From Verrucomicrobiota bacterium (GTDB lineage: Bacteria > Verrucomicrobiota > Verrucomicrobiia > Chthoniobacterales > UBA10450): a DNA stretch of 11,453 bases. The notes under the pieces were generated by a model. The model did no database searches and was not told the origin of the DNA. It saw nothing but the letters and a program-made list of their open reading frames with translations. The DNA is taken from NCBI GenBank assembly GCA_003219945.1, contig QHQV01000261.1, forward strand, positions 1 through 11,453, written 5' to 3'. Positions within the stretch are counted from its first letter, which is position 1, and each line of letters opens with the position of its first letter. Below, in pieces: positions 1-6,760 of the stretch. The position numbers and the translations under genes were made by a program.

Positions 1-820
1 GCGCGAGGAAAATCAGGCCCGTCCCGAAACTGACGAAAAGTAAACGCCGCGGTAGCCTGTAACTCGCGTCGAAGATCAACGGAAATTTGGAGTGCGCCGG
101 CGGGTCGGCGCTTTTGAAACCTGCGTATCGCGCCCGCCCAAATCTCGCCATTGCCAAGGCAATCACCGCAGCAATGCAAACCATTGCGCCCGCTGTCACA
201 CTCGTGCCGTAAAGTCCAAATGCGCCGATTAAATAAGCTTCGCCGAGAACGGCGCCAAGCATGGCCCCGAGTGTGTTTGACCCGTAAAGAAATCCGATTG
301 CACGGCTAAACTCCGTTTCTTCCAGCAGCGGTTCCTCAATTATCACCGGCAGTGTCAAGCCCATGGCTGTCGTTGGCACGAGCAAAATCAGAAAGGAAAC
401 CGCAAACCGCAGTCCCAGCAGGGTCGGTTGATAATTCCACAACGTTTGCCACACAGGCGGCATGAAGTCGCCAAGGACCGGAAGGCTGAAAACAATCGTG
501 CAGCCAAAGAATGCCACCACGAACTCCAGCACAGCGTAGAAATGCAGCGGCCGCCACCGCCGGATTCTCGATGATGCCGCCAGCGCGTTTCCCAATGCCA
601 AGCCCGCCATGAAACTGGAGAGAATCAGCGCCGCAGCCCAAGTCGAGTTGCCAAAGGCCAAGCCACTAAGTCGCAGCCACAGTGTTTCGAAAATAAGGGC
701 GCCAGTGCCGGAGAAAAAAACAACACCACAGAGAACGGCAACGCGCCCGCTTTGTGATCCCACTGTATGGGACGCATGTCTTTCACGAAATACGTGGGAT
801 CTTTGCGAACTACTTAGCAT
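1..820 (-). CDS. Spermidine-synthase-like membrane protein (fused MFS/spermidine synthase type), N-terminal part
   Basis: This is an open frame from an ATG at 820-818 that runs off the window edge, with 273 codons visible and no stop. After a hydrophilic N-terminus (about residues 1-26) comes a membrane domain. Its first helix (about 28-46) leads into FETLWLRLSGLAFGNSTWAA and FMAGLALGN (70-78). Further hydrophobic segments lie near 95-115, 138-160, 176-200 and 204-226. The 'F-S-G..AL-E..WLRL..L.FG' opening is the hallmark of large membrane proteins annotated as fused MFS/spermidine synthase, in which a membrane half precedes a spermidine-synthase-like Rossmann half; that second half would lie outside this window. 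The aminopropyltransferase activity is therefore not shown here, and many such proteins lack a proven function. The start overlaps the nhaA stop by 11 bp, which argues for translational coupling as the last visible gene of a three-gene transcript. No Shine-Dalgarno site is visible. Confidence 0.8.
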   Translation of the reverse strand, partial: MLSSSQRSHVFRERHASHTVGSQSGRVAVLCGVVFFSGTGALIFETLWLRLSGLAFGNSTWAAALILSSFMAGLALGNALAASSRIRRWRPLHFYAVLEFVVAFFGCTIVFSLPVLGDFMPPVWQTLWNYQPTLLGLRFAVSFLILLVPTTAMGLTLPVIIEEPLLEETEFSRAIGFLYGSNTLGAMLGAVLGEAYLIGAFGLYGTSVTAGAMVCIAAVIALAMARFGRARYAGFKSADPPAHSKFPLIFDASYRLPRRLLFVSFGTGLIFLA

Positions 821-2123
821 CGTTCAAAGCTCGGCCCGTCCGCAGCATTACGGCCCCGGCAACTCCGGCCAGAAGGGAACCAACGATAATGCCTCGTTTA
901 GCTGCGTTAACCAACGCCGTATCGTCGAACGCCAGCATGGCAATGAATAGTGACATTGTGAAACCGATTCCGGAGAGAAGGCCGTAGCCGAGCAAGGATC
1001 TCCAGTTCACAGCCTGAGGAAGCTTCGCAATCCCCGTCTTCACAGCAATCAATGCAGCGATCATAATTCCGAGCGGTTTGCCCAACAATAGCCCCGCCAA
1101 TATTCCGAACCCAATCTCTGATTGCTGCAGCGATAGATCAATTTTGACTCCAGCATTCGCGAAAGCGAACAACGGCATCACGATGAATGCCGAGAAATTG
1201 TGCAGCGCGTGCTCGAGTCTGAGGACCGGTGCAGTTACGCCTTCGCTCGCCCGCTCAAACGCAAACACTGCTTCCTGTTGACCTTTGCTGGTCAAAACCA
1301 CAAGGTCGCCGGTTTCCGTACGATCGAATTGATCCAGCAGCGAGCGTGCTTCTCTGGAAAATTCCCCTGCGTTGATGCGTGAGCGTGTAGGAATGGTGAA
1401 GGCGAGGGCAACGCCCGCGATCGTGGCATGGACGCCGGAGGCATGAACAAAATACCATAGGACGACTCCGACCAGCAGATATGGCCACAGACGACGAATA
1501 CCCATTAGATTGAATCCAATCAACACGAGCAGCGTTACGGTTGCGCCGCTCAGCGCACTCCATACGACCGCCTCCGAATAGAAAAGTGAGATAACGAGCA
1601 CCGCTCCCATGTCGTCGACGATCGCGAGGGCGGTCAGCAGCACTTTTGCGCCAATTGGCGCCTGCGGAGCGATCAAATTAAGTGCACCCAAGGCAAATGC
1701 TATATCGGTTGCCATCGGAATACCCCAACCGTGCGCACCGGGCCCGCGCAGATTGAAAACCAAATAGATCAGCGCGGGCACAACCATTCCACCAATTGCG
1801 CACGCGATTGGGAGCGCCGCCTGCCGGGCCGAGGACAATTCGCCTGCCAGCAATTCCCGTTTGATTTCGAGGCCGACCAGAAGAAAAAACATCGCCATCA
1901 GCCCATCGTTAATCCATTCATGCAGGGTCAACGACAGTTGGTGATCATTGATTTTCAGCATCAACCGTATCTCCCAAAGATGGTTGTAAGCTTCGGCCAA
2001 CGGAGAATTCGCAATGAACAGTGCGGCAAGCCCGAACGCCAAAAGCACGACCCCGCCGAGCGTTTCCGTGCGAAAAAACCGCTGAAAGATCGTTAGCGAA
2101 ACCTTTTTTAATGGGGCTGCCAT
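810..2123 (-). CDS. nhaA: Na+/H+ antiporter NhaA
   Basis: This 437-residue integral membrane antiporter should exchange cytoplasmic Na+ for external H+ across the inner membrane, keeping internal pH and Na+ in check. The diagnostic NhaA motifs are intact. MATDIAFALGAL places Asp140 at the position of E. coli D133. ALAIVDDMGAV supplies the ion-binding pair Asp170/Asp171 (E. coli D163/D164). LLLGKPLGI carries Lys349 (E. coli K300). GIGFTMSLFIA near 385-395 is also family-typical. The protein is longer than the 388-residue E. coli enzyme, mainly through a hydrophilic loop at about 248-300, a pattern found in many non-enterobacterial NhaA proteins. The ATG at 2123 has no Shine-Dalgarno site and lies inside the last codons of the upstream NhaD-like gene (16-bp overlap). 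The gene end overlaps the next start by 11 bp. This layout predicts coupled translation. Confidence 0.95.
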   Translation of the reverse strand: MAAPLKKVSLTIFQRFFRTETLGGVVLLAFGLAALFIANSPLAEAYNHLWEIRLMLKINDHQLSLTLHEWINDGLMAMFFLLVGLEIKRELLAGELSSARQAALPIACAIGGMVVPALIYLVFNLRGPGAHGWGIPMATDIAFALGALNLIAPQAPIGAKVLLTALAIVDDMGAVLVISLFYSEAVVWSALSGATVTLLVLIGFNLMGIRRLWPYLLVGVVLWYFVHASGVHATIAGVALAFTIPTRSRINAGEFSREARSLLDQFDRTETGDLVVLTSKGQQEAVFAFERASEGVTAPVLRLEHALHNFSAFIVMPLFAFANAGVKIDLSLQQSEIGFGILAGLLLGKPLGIMIAALIAVKTGIAKLPQAVNWRSLLGYGLLSGIGFTMSLFIAMLAFDDTALVNAAKRGIIVGSLLAGVAGAVMLRTGRALNDAK

Positions 2124-3406
2124 GTCGTTTTTTTGGGTATACTGGAAGTGATCTGGTCAGCCAGCCATTCGGGTCGGCCGTGTCGGGGCCGCTTTTTCGA
2201 CTCGGGATGCCACCCGATAAAGGTGAGCATTACAGCGAATCCCACCAAATATGCGACGGCCACAAACCACCCGCCCTTGATCCAGGCAAACACCGATTTC
2301 GCCTCTGGAAAAATACTCGAAATTGCAACGCCTGCGGACGATCCAAACCAGATCATCGAGCCGCCAAATCCCACTGCGTAGGCAACGTGCCCCCAATCAT
2401 ATCGGCCTTGCCTCAGGGCGAGTGCGGTTAGCGGAATATTGTCGAACACCGCGGATACGAAACCGAGGCCGAGCGTCGTGCGCGGCGAAGGATTGGGCAA
2501 ACGTTCCACCGGCATCATCGAGGCGATTAAGACCAGCGAGAGCAGAAAGATCGAACTCCTCAGAGCTCGCGGCAACACTTCCCAGTCAGGACGGCGCATC
2601 CCGATGGAGATCACGATCGCCGTCCAGACTGTGACGCCGATGAATGGAAAGCTGCCGGAATGCTCTGGGAATTTTGTGTTCACCGTAATGTTTGCAGCAA
2701 CAGCTGCGACGAGGATCAGCGCCACAATACCGATCCGCATCCAATCGATGTGAACGCGTTCATGGGCCCGTTTCAGGATTGGCGAGTGCCGATGCTGCTT
2801 GATCGCTGCCGGAATTCCGAAAACAAACAACGCTACAGTTGCGGCTATAATTGCTTCAAACACCTGGCTCGGCGCGACGCCTCCGATCCACATCATTGTC
2901 GTCGTCGTGTCGCCCAGTACGCTCCAGGAACCACCAGCATTCGAAGCGGCCACGATCGCCGCCAGATAACCGAGGTGCACTTTGCCGCGAAAAAGTTGGT
3001 GCGCCATCGCGCCGCCGATCAGCGCCGCGGCGATATTATCGAGAAAACTTGAAAGAACCCAGACCATCACCAGCAAAACGAACCCGCCTTTCCAATCGTG
3101 AGGAAGAAATTTTGGCAGTGCCAATGGCAGCTGGCTTTTTTCAAAATGCTGGGACAACAGGGCAAAACCCATCAGAAGACATAGCAGGTTGACCAGTATC
3201 ACCCACTCATGGCCGACATGAGAAATGAATCCCAACACGCCTTCACCGGTTTTGAAACCTGTGAACGCGATTTTGTAAATAATGATCGTGACCAGTCCCG
3301 TCAGGGCCGCACGCATCGTGCACTTATGGAAAACGGCGACGCCGGCCAACGTCAGTCCGAACAAAATGAAATCGACTGGAATACCGAACACCGAGGGATT
3401 TTGCAT
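2108..3406 (-). CDS. NhaD/ArsB-type (ion transporter superfamily) putative Na+/H+ antiporter
   Basis: This 432-residue polytopic membrane protein has about 10-12 hydrophobic segments. Two repeat halves each carry an Asp-Asn motif: SSFLDNIAAALIGG (Asp123-Asn124) and SAVFDNIPLTALAL (Asp322-Asn323). The first half also has LGDTTTTMMWIGGV (165-178), and the second has FGSSAGVAISSIFPEAKSV near 354-372. This two-repeat, DN-containing layout belongs to the CitMHS/ArsB/NhaD branch of the ion transporter superfamily, and the GD-TTTT-W motif is closest to NhaD-type Na+/H+ antiporters. A carboxylate or other anion substrate cannot be excluded from sequence alone. I chose the ATG at 3406 over an in-frame TTG at 3451 because the extra 15 residues are polar and not family-like. 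It is the first gene of the leftward overlapping trio, divergent from ribE. The basic C-terminal tail (about 400-432) is probably cytoplasmic. Confidence 0.8.
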   Translation of the reverse strand: MQNPSVFGIPVDFILFGLTLAGVAVFHKCTMRAALTGLVTIIIYKIAFTGFKTGEGVLGFISHVGHEWVILVNLLCLLMGFALLSQHFEKSQLPLALPKFLPHDWKGGFVLLVMVWVLSSFLDNIAAALIGGAMAHQLFRGKVHLGYLAAIVAASNAGGSWSVLGDTTTTMMWIGGVAPSQVFEAIIAATVALFVFGIPAAIKQHRHSPILKRAHERVHIDWMRIGIVALILVAAVAANITVNTKFPEHSGSFPFIGVTVWTAIVISIGMRRPDWEVLPRALRSSIFLLSLVLIASMMPVERLPNPSPRTTLGLGFVSAVFDNIPLTALALRQGRYDWGHVAYAVGFGGSMIWFGSSAGVAISSIFPEAKSVFAWIKGGWFVAVAYLVGFAVMLTFIGWHPESKKRPRHGRPEWLADQITSSIPKKTTWQPH

Positions 3407-3492
3407 GCGCGAAAGCCGATAGCGGATTCGTCCTGTGTCGGCAATCAGCAATTCGCTATTGGCTATTGGCTATCGACCATTACGCTAGGTTC
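3407..3492. promoter_or_regulatory. Divergent intergenic region between the NhaD-like gene and ribE
   Basis: This 86-bp gap separates two diverging start codons, so both promoters, or at least their proximal parts, should lie here or in the gene ends. I could not pick a convincing -35/-10 pair on either strand. It contains three tandem heptamers (3455-3475) and an inverted copy of the last one (CGATAGC at 3417-3423, reverse complement of GCTATCG at 3469-3475). That arrangement could be an operator for a dimeric regulator or just low-complexity spacer. The role is inferred from position only. No FMN riboswitch is apparent ahead of ribE, as the gap is too short and lacks its conserved stems. 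Confidence 0.35.
3455..3475. repeat. Three tandem heptamers GCTATTG/GCTATTG/GCTATCG
   Basis: The first two 7-bp units are identical and the third differs at one base (T to C). They sit 17 bp ahead of the ribE GTG start and about 49 bp upstream of the NhaD-like ATG. The same heptamer appears inverted at 3417-3423. Function is unknown. Confidence 0.6.
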
Positions 3493-4095
3493 GTGTTTAC
3501 CGGATTAATCGAAGAAGTCGGCAGAGTTGTCGCGACGCGTGCGAGTGATCAAGGCACAAAATTAGAAATTGCTGCGCCGCGCACCGCGAGAGAGGCGCGA
3601 ACCGGTGAGAGCATCGCCGTGAATGGCTGTTGTCTTACGTTAACTTCGCGCCACGGTGACCGGCTGAGTTTCGATCTGCTCGAGGAAACAATCGCTCGCA
3701 CAAACCTGAACCGATTACAGCAGCAGAGCCCTGTAAATCTGGAGCGGTCTCTGCGCGCTGACGGGCGCCTCGGCGGACATTTCATGCAGGGCCATGTCGA
3801 CTTTGTTTCGTCCATTATCGGATTGAAGAGGAAAGGCACAGACTTCCGATTGGAAGTCGGGTTGCCGGAAAGCTTCGCGCATTATGTGGCTTCCAAGGGA
3901 TCGATCGCGGTCAACGGTATCAGCCTCACTGTTGCTGACGTTCTTCCGAAAAGCTTTGTTGCGTGGATCATCCCCTACACGAAGCGCCACACCAATCTTG
4001 ATCGCGCAACCACCTGCGAGCTCGTAAATCTTGAGTTCGACGTGCTTGCCAAGTACGTGGAGAGAATGGTTGCGCGGTTCGTGGTCAAAAAATGA
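3493..4095 (+). CDS. ribE: Riboflavin synthase, alpha chain
   Basis: This 200-residue cytoplasmic enzyme dismutates two molecules of 6,7-dimethyl-8-ribityllumazine to riboflavin and 5-amino-6-ribitylamino-uracil, the last step of riboflavin synthesis. It shows the expected pair of lumazine-binding repeats. The first half contains FTGLIEEVG at the N-terminus and ESIAVNGCCLTLT (about 38-50). The second half starts near GGHFMQGHVD (about 92-101) and has the matching GSIAVNGISLTVADV. The start is taken as GTG at 3493, because family members begin directly with M-F-T-G-L-I; an ATG at 3466 would add nine unrelated residues. An AGG lies three bases before the GTG, a weak and short-spaced ribosome site. 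Its stop overlaps the aroD start as ATGA, so the two genes are very likely co-translated. The gene is usually called ribE, or ribC in some species. Confidence 0.95.
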   Translation: MFTGLIEEVGRVVATRASDQGTKLEIAAPRTAREARTGESIAVNGCCLTLTSRHGDRLSFDLLEETIARTNLNRLQQQSPVNLERSLRADGRLGGHFMQGHVDFVSSIIGLKRKGTDFRLEVGLPESFAHYVASKGSIAVNGISLTVADVLPKSFVAWIIPYTKRHTNLDRATTCELVNLEFDVLAKYVERMVARFVVKK

Positions 4096-4775
4096 CGACG
4101 CGTCGCTCGAAGCAGCGTCCGCGTATCGTTGGCGTAATCGCGTCACCCGCGGATCTGGATCGCGCCCTGCGAGTGCGCCGCCCGCCCGATTTATTCGAAC
4201 TGCGCCTCGATCGTCTTGTGCGTATGGATGATCAACTAAAAAGGCTTTTACTGAAGCTCCCCGCGCCGCTGATAATCACAGCGCGACACCCCAAGGAAGG
4301 CGGCGCCGGGAGATTATCCCTATCGCAACGACGTAAGCTGCTCGCTCGATTTTTAGGTCACGCCGATTATCTGGACGTTGAACTCCGCTCAGCGTCTGTG
4401 CTGCGATCGTTGCTCGCTCTGGCGAAAAAGAAAAAAGTCCGTCGAATCATTTCATTCCACAATTTCAAGTCGACACCCAGCGCGCGAATCTTGGCGGCGA
4501 AAGCGCGCCAGGCCAGGTTCCATGGCGCAGATATTTTCAAAGTTGCTACGCGCACTGACACGCCAATGGAACTCGGACGTTTGGTCGAGTTCATGACAAG
4601 CAGCCGTTCGGATCTCTCACTTGCTGTCATGGGCATCGGCAAACTCGGGGCGATTTCACGTGTCCTGCTGGCGCGTGCCGGCTCGGTCCTGATTTACGCA
4701 TCGGTCGGTGCGGTGACCGACGTCGAAGGCCAAATGTCGGTGGAACAACTCCGCGCGTTGGGTTTCGGTCCGTGA
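4092..4775 (+). CDS. aroD: Type I 3-dehydroquinate dehydratase
   Basis: This 227-residue cytoplasmic enzyme of the shikimate pathway dehydrates 3-dehydroquinate to 3-dehydroshikimate through a Schiff-base lysine. The type I signature residues are visible and can be matched to the Salmonella enzyme: Glu36 and Arg38 in ELRLD, Arg65 and Glu69 in ITARHPKEGG, catalytic His123 in ISFHNF, Schiff-base Lys150 in DIFKVATRTDTP, Arg190, and Gln214 in EGQMSVEQL. The substrate-capping loop normally reads S-A-P-G-Q before that Gln. Here it is TDVEGQ, so the usual Ser is replaced or shifted (by recalled alignment, moderate confidence). The protein is slightly shorter than E. coli AroD (about 250 residues), with a basic N-terminus. 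It overlaps ribE by 4 bp (ATGA). A 78-bp gap with no recognisable signal (4776-4853) separates it from the next gene. Confidence 0.93.
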   Translation: MTTRRSKQRPRIVGVIASPADLDRALRVRRPPDLFELRLDRLVRMDDQLKRLLLKLPAPLIITARHPKEGGAGRLSLSQRRKLLARFLGHADYLDVELRSASVLRSLLALAKKKKVRRIISFHNFKSTPSARILAAKARQARFHGADIFKVATRTDTPMELGRLVEFMTSSRSDLSLAVMGIGKLGAISRVLLARAGSVLIYASVGAVTDVEGQMSVEQLRALGFGP

Positions 4776-4853
4776 AACTGGTGAACCGCTCGAGTCTATT
4801 CACCCTCGACACTTGCCCTTTGCTCGACACGCATAAGGTACAGATGACGAAAC

Positions 4854-5483
4854 ATGTCCTCATCCATAACTTTACCCAAGCAATTACCCGTGATGCCGCT
4901 TCCGGGAGCGGTGCTGTTTCCGCACGCGCTGCTGCCGCTTTACATTTTCGAGCCGCGGTATCGCAAGATGCTCGAGCACGCGCTTCAACGGCATCGCATG
5001 TTTTGCGTGGCGCTGATTAAGCCGATCTGCCCGGATTGGAATGCGCCTGAGGATTTTTTCCATCTTGCCACCGCCGGATTGATTCGCGCATGTGTCGAAC
5101 GCAGCGACGGCACGTCGAATTTGGTCCTGCAAGGTTTGCAACGTGTGCGCTTCACCACTTTCGAACAGGAGAAGCCGTTTCCGATCGCCAGCATCGATGC
5201 GGTAGAATCGCGCGACCCGACTACCGTCGAGACCGAAGCGCTCGGCGCAAAAGTGATCGAGCTTTACGGCAGCCTAAAGCATGATCGCCGTCAGCTTCCC
5301 GCAAAACTGGATCGGTATCTTTCCGAATTGCGCGATCCGGAAATGCTGGCGGACCTAATGGCTTCGACGTTCGTGAACGATCCATTGCGCCGGCAACGCC
5401 TGCTCGAAGAACGCTCGCTCAATCAGCGCCTCCGTTTCCTCATCAGAGATTTAGGCGACGAGATCGGAAACGCCGCCGCGTAG
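4854..5483 (+). CDS. Stand-alone LON substrate-binding (N-terminal) domain protein
   Basis: The whole 209-residue product is one LON N-terminal domain, without the AAA+ ATPase or Ser-Lys protease domain of Lon. The family signature is clear near the N-terminus: LPVMPLPGAVLFPHALLPLYIFEPRYRKMLEHAL (read as two adjoining motifs, residues 11-24 and 25-44). It is followed by the beta-barrel half, including the G-L-Q-R-V-R-F turn near residues 93-99, and then a mostly helical C-terminal half (about 125-205). Such single-domain proteins are common in bacteria. They are presumed to bind proteins or act as adaptors, but no reaction is established and I assign none. The start is the ATG at 4854; a second ATG at 4893 lies directly before the signature. 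No Shine-Dalgarno site is visible. The TAG stop (5481-5483) abuts and shares its last base with the palindromic element that follows. Confidence 0.9.
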   Translation: MSSSITLPKQLPVMPLPGAVLFPHALLPLYIFEPRYRKMLEHALQRHRMFCVALIKPICPDWNAPEDFFHLATAGLIRACVERSDGTSNLVLQGLQRVRFTTFEQEKPFPIASIDAVESRDPTTVETEALGAKVIELYGSLKHDRRQLPAKLDRYLSELRDPEMLADLMASTFVNDPLRRQRLLEERSLNQRLRFLIRDLGDEIGNAAA

Positions 5484-5564
5484 GTAGGGGCGATTGACCT
5501 CAAATCGCCTGTTTCACTAAACGATCACATTCGCGGGGGGCGGTTCGGGTGAACGACCCCTACC
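5483..5564. repeat. Palindromic intergenic element with 8-bp terminal inverted arms and an inner 7-bp hairpin
   Basis: The outer arms are GGTAGGGG (5483-5490) and CCCCTACC (5557-5564), exact reverse complements 82 bp end to end. Just inside the left arm is a perfect hairpin, GGCGATT (5489-5495), loop GACCTCA, AATCGCC (5503-5509). Toward the right is a smaller one, GTTC (5543-5546), loop GGGT, GAAC (5551-5554). A run of six G occurs at 5535-5540. There is no T-tract after either stem, so it is not a classical intrinsic terminator, although its place between two convergent genes fits a bidirectional termination role. The architecture resembles dispersed palindromic repeats (REP/MITE-like); multiplicity elsewhere in the genome cannot be seen here. 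The stop codons of both flanking genes lie in or against the outer arms. Confidence 0.6.
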
Positions 5565-6705
5565 GGCGATCCCGCGCATATTCTTCCATTACATAGCGGT
5601 CCGTCATTCCCGCGATATAATCGCAAACGGTGCGATGCAATCCCTCCTTTTCGACTCGTCGCGTTGCGCCCTCGCCCAGTCTGTCGGGATCAGCAAGGTA
5701 CGCTTCAAAAACGCTCCGCAGCATCTCGCAAGCGCGGCGATTCACTTCCGCGACACGCGGATGGTAATACACATTTTGATACAAAAATTTCCGGAGCGCC
5801 CGATTCGCTTCGGCCAATTCATCGCTGTAACGGATCAGCGGTGCGGTTTGCCGGCGCACATCGTCTGCGCTCTGCACGCCTGATTCGGCAATCAATTCCG
5901 CGCTGGTCGCAACCAGGTCGTGCACTTCGCGATCAATGATGTCGCGAATAATCAGCTTGTGCAGCTCCGGTTCGCGCGCGTCCGTGTAACGCGCAAGCAC
6001 TGCACGATGACTATTGCGCCAGACCTCGTTTTCTTCCAATCGCCCCGGCGTCAAGATTTCAAAATCAAGCGCGTCATCGAGGTCGTGACTGTAATACGTG
6101 ATCTCATCCGCCAGATCGGCAACTTGTCCCTCCAGCGATGGACAATCGTATTCTTCTCCTGCCGGTATGGGGAATTTGTAAGGTCGCTCATGCTTACGCA
6201 AACCTTCACGTACTTCGAACGTCAGGTTTAAACCTGGAAAATCTGGATAAGGCGTTTCGAGCAATTCGACCACGCGCACACTCTGACGATTGTGATCGAA
6301 CCCGCCGTGATCGCGCAAGCATTCGGTCAGCATCTCCTCGCCCGAATGTCCAAAAGGCGCATGACCTAGATCGTGTCCAAGCGCAATTGCTTCCGCCAGA
6401 TCCTCATTCAGCCGCAACGCACGCGCGATGGTGCGGCTGATCGACGCCACCTCGATCGAATGCGTCAAGCGCGTGCGCAAATGGTCGCCGGTGCCGTTGA
6501 GAAAAACCTGCGTCTTGTATTCAAGGCGGCGGAACGCGCGCGAATGGATGATGCGCGCGCGATCGCGCTGAAATTCGGTGCGATAGACGTGACTCGGTTC
6601 ACCATGTTGCCGGCCGCGCGATTCGCCCGATTTTTGAGCAACGGACGCAAGCACTGTGCGCTCCCCTTCCTCCATTTGTTCGCGCGTCTTCCATTTTGCG
6701 CTCAT
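5560..6705 (-). CDS. dgt: Deoxyguanosinetriphosphate triphosphohydrolase-like HD-domain protein
   Basis: This 381-residue cytoplasmic HD-superfamily phosphohydrolase is of the dGTPase family. It cleaves deoxynucleoside triphosphates to the nucleoside and tripolyphosphate and so influences dNTP pools. The N-terminal part has the family stretch RTEFQRDRARIIHSRAFRRL (42-61) and KTQVF. The metal-binding H...HD...D set is His82 (RLTHSIEVA), His111-Asp112 (ALGHDLGHAPFGHSGEE) and Asp200 (QVADLADEITYYSHDLDD). GGFDHNRQSVRVVE (134-147) is another strongly conserved block. Length matches the shorter dGTPase-like class (about 350-400) rather than E. coli Dgt (505), so the true substrate preference could be broader than dGTP. 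The start is the ATG at 6705. The TAG stop (5562-5560) lies inside the right arm of the palindromic element, leaving a C-terminus ending in YARDRR. The upstream side faces a decayed gene, so its promoter must lie in or near 6706-6790. Confidence 0.92.
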   Translation of the reverse strand: MSAKWKTREQMEEGERTVLASVAQKSGESRGRQHGEPSHVYRTEFQRDRARIIHSRAFRRLEYKTQVFLNGTGDHLRTRLTHSIEVASISRTIARALRLNEDLAEAIALGHDLGHAPFGHSGEEMLTECLRDHGGFDHNRQSVRVVELLETPYPDFPGLNLTFEVREGLRKHERPYKFPIPAGEEYDCPSLEGQVADLADEITYYSHDLDDALDFEILTPGRLEENEVWRNSHRAVLARYTDAREPELHKLIIRDIIDREVHDLVATSAELIAESGVQSADDVRRQTAPLIRYSDELAEANRALRKFLYQNVYYHPRVAEVNRRACEMLRSVFEAYLADPDRLGEGATRRVEKEGLHRTVCDYIAGMTDRYVMEEYARDRR

Positions 6706-6760
6706 TTATCCGGAGTGTAGAGGAACCCGGCGACTTCGGCTAGATCCCTGGACGAAAGAC

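Noticed and set aside
336..641. 101-residue minus-strand open frame
   Set aside because: It is a shadow frame of the spermidine-synthase-like gene; composition is not protein-like and it lacks family motifs.
700..740. Apparent frameshift in the N-terminus of the spermidine-synthase-like gene
   Set aside because: The poly-A run on the plus strand (714-720) contains seven A. Counting it correctly gives one continuous frame from the ATG at 820 to the window edge.
2021..2753. Plus-strand open frames across the nhaA/NhaD-like junction
   Set aside because: They are antisense shadows of two strongly supported membrane-protein genes, without recognisable motifs.
3455..3475. Start of a CRISPR array
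   Set aside because: The units are 7 bp with no spacers, and no cas genes are present.
3407..3492. FMN riboswitch ahead of ribE
   Set aside because: The gap is only 86 bp and shows none of the conserved RFN stem sequences.
5489..5509. Classical rho-independent terminator after the LON-domain gene
   Set aside because: The hairpin is strong, but TGTTTCAC rather than a T-tract follows it, so I list it as part of a palindromic element instead.
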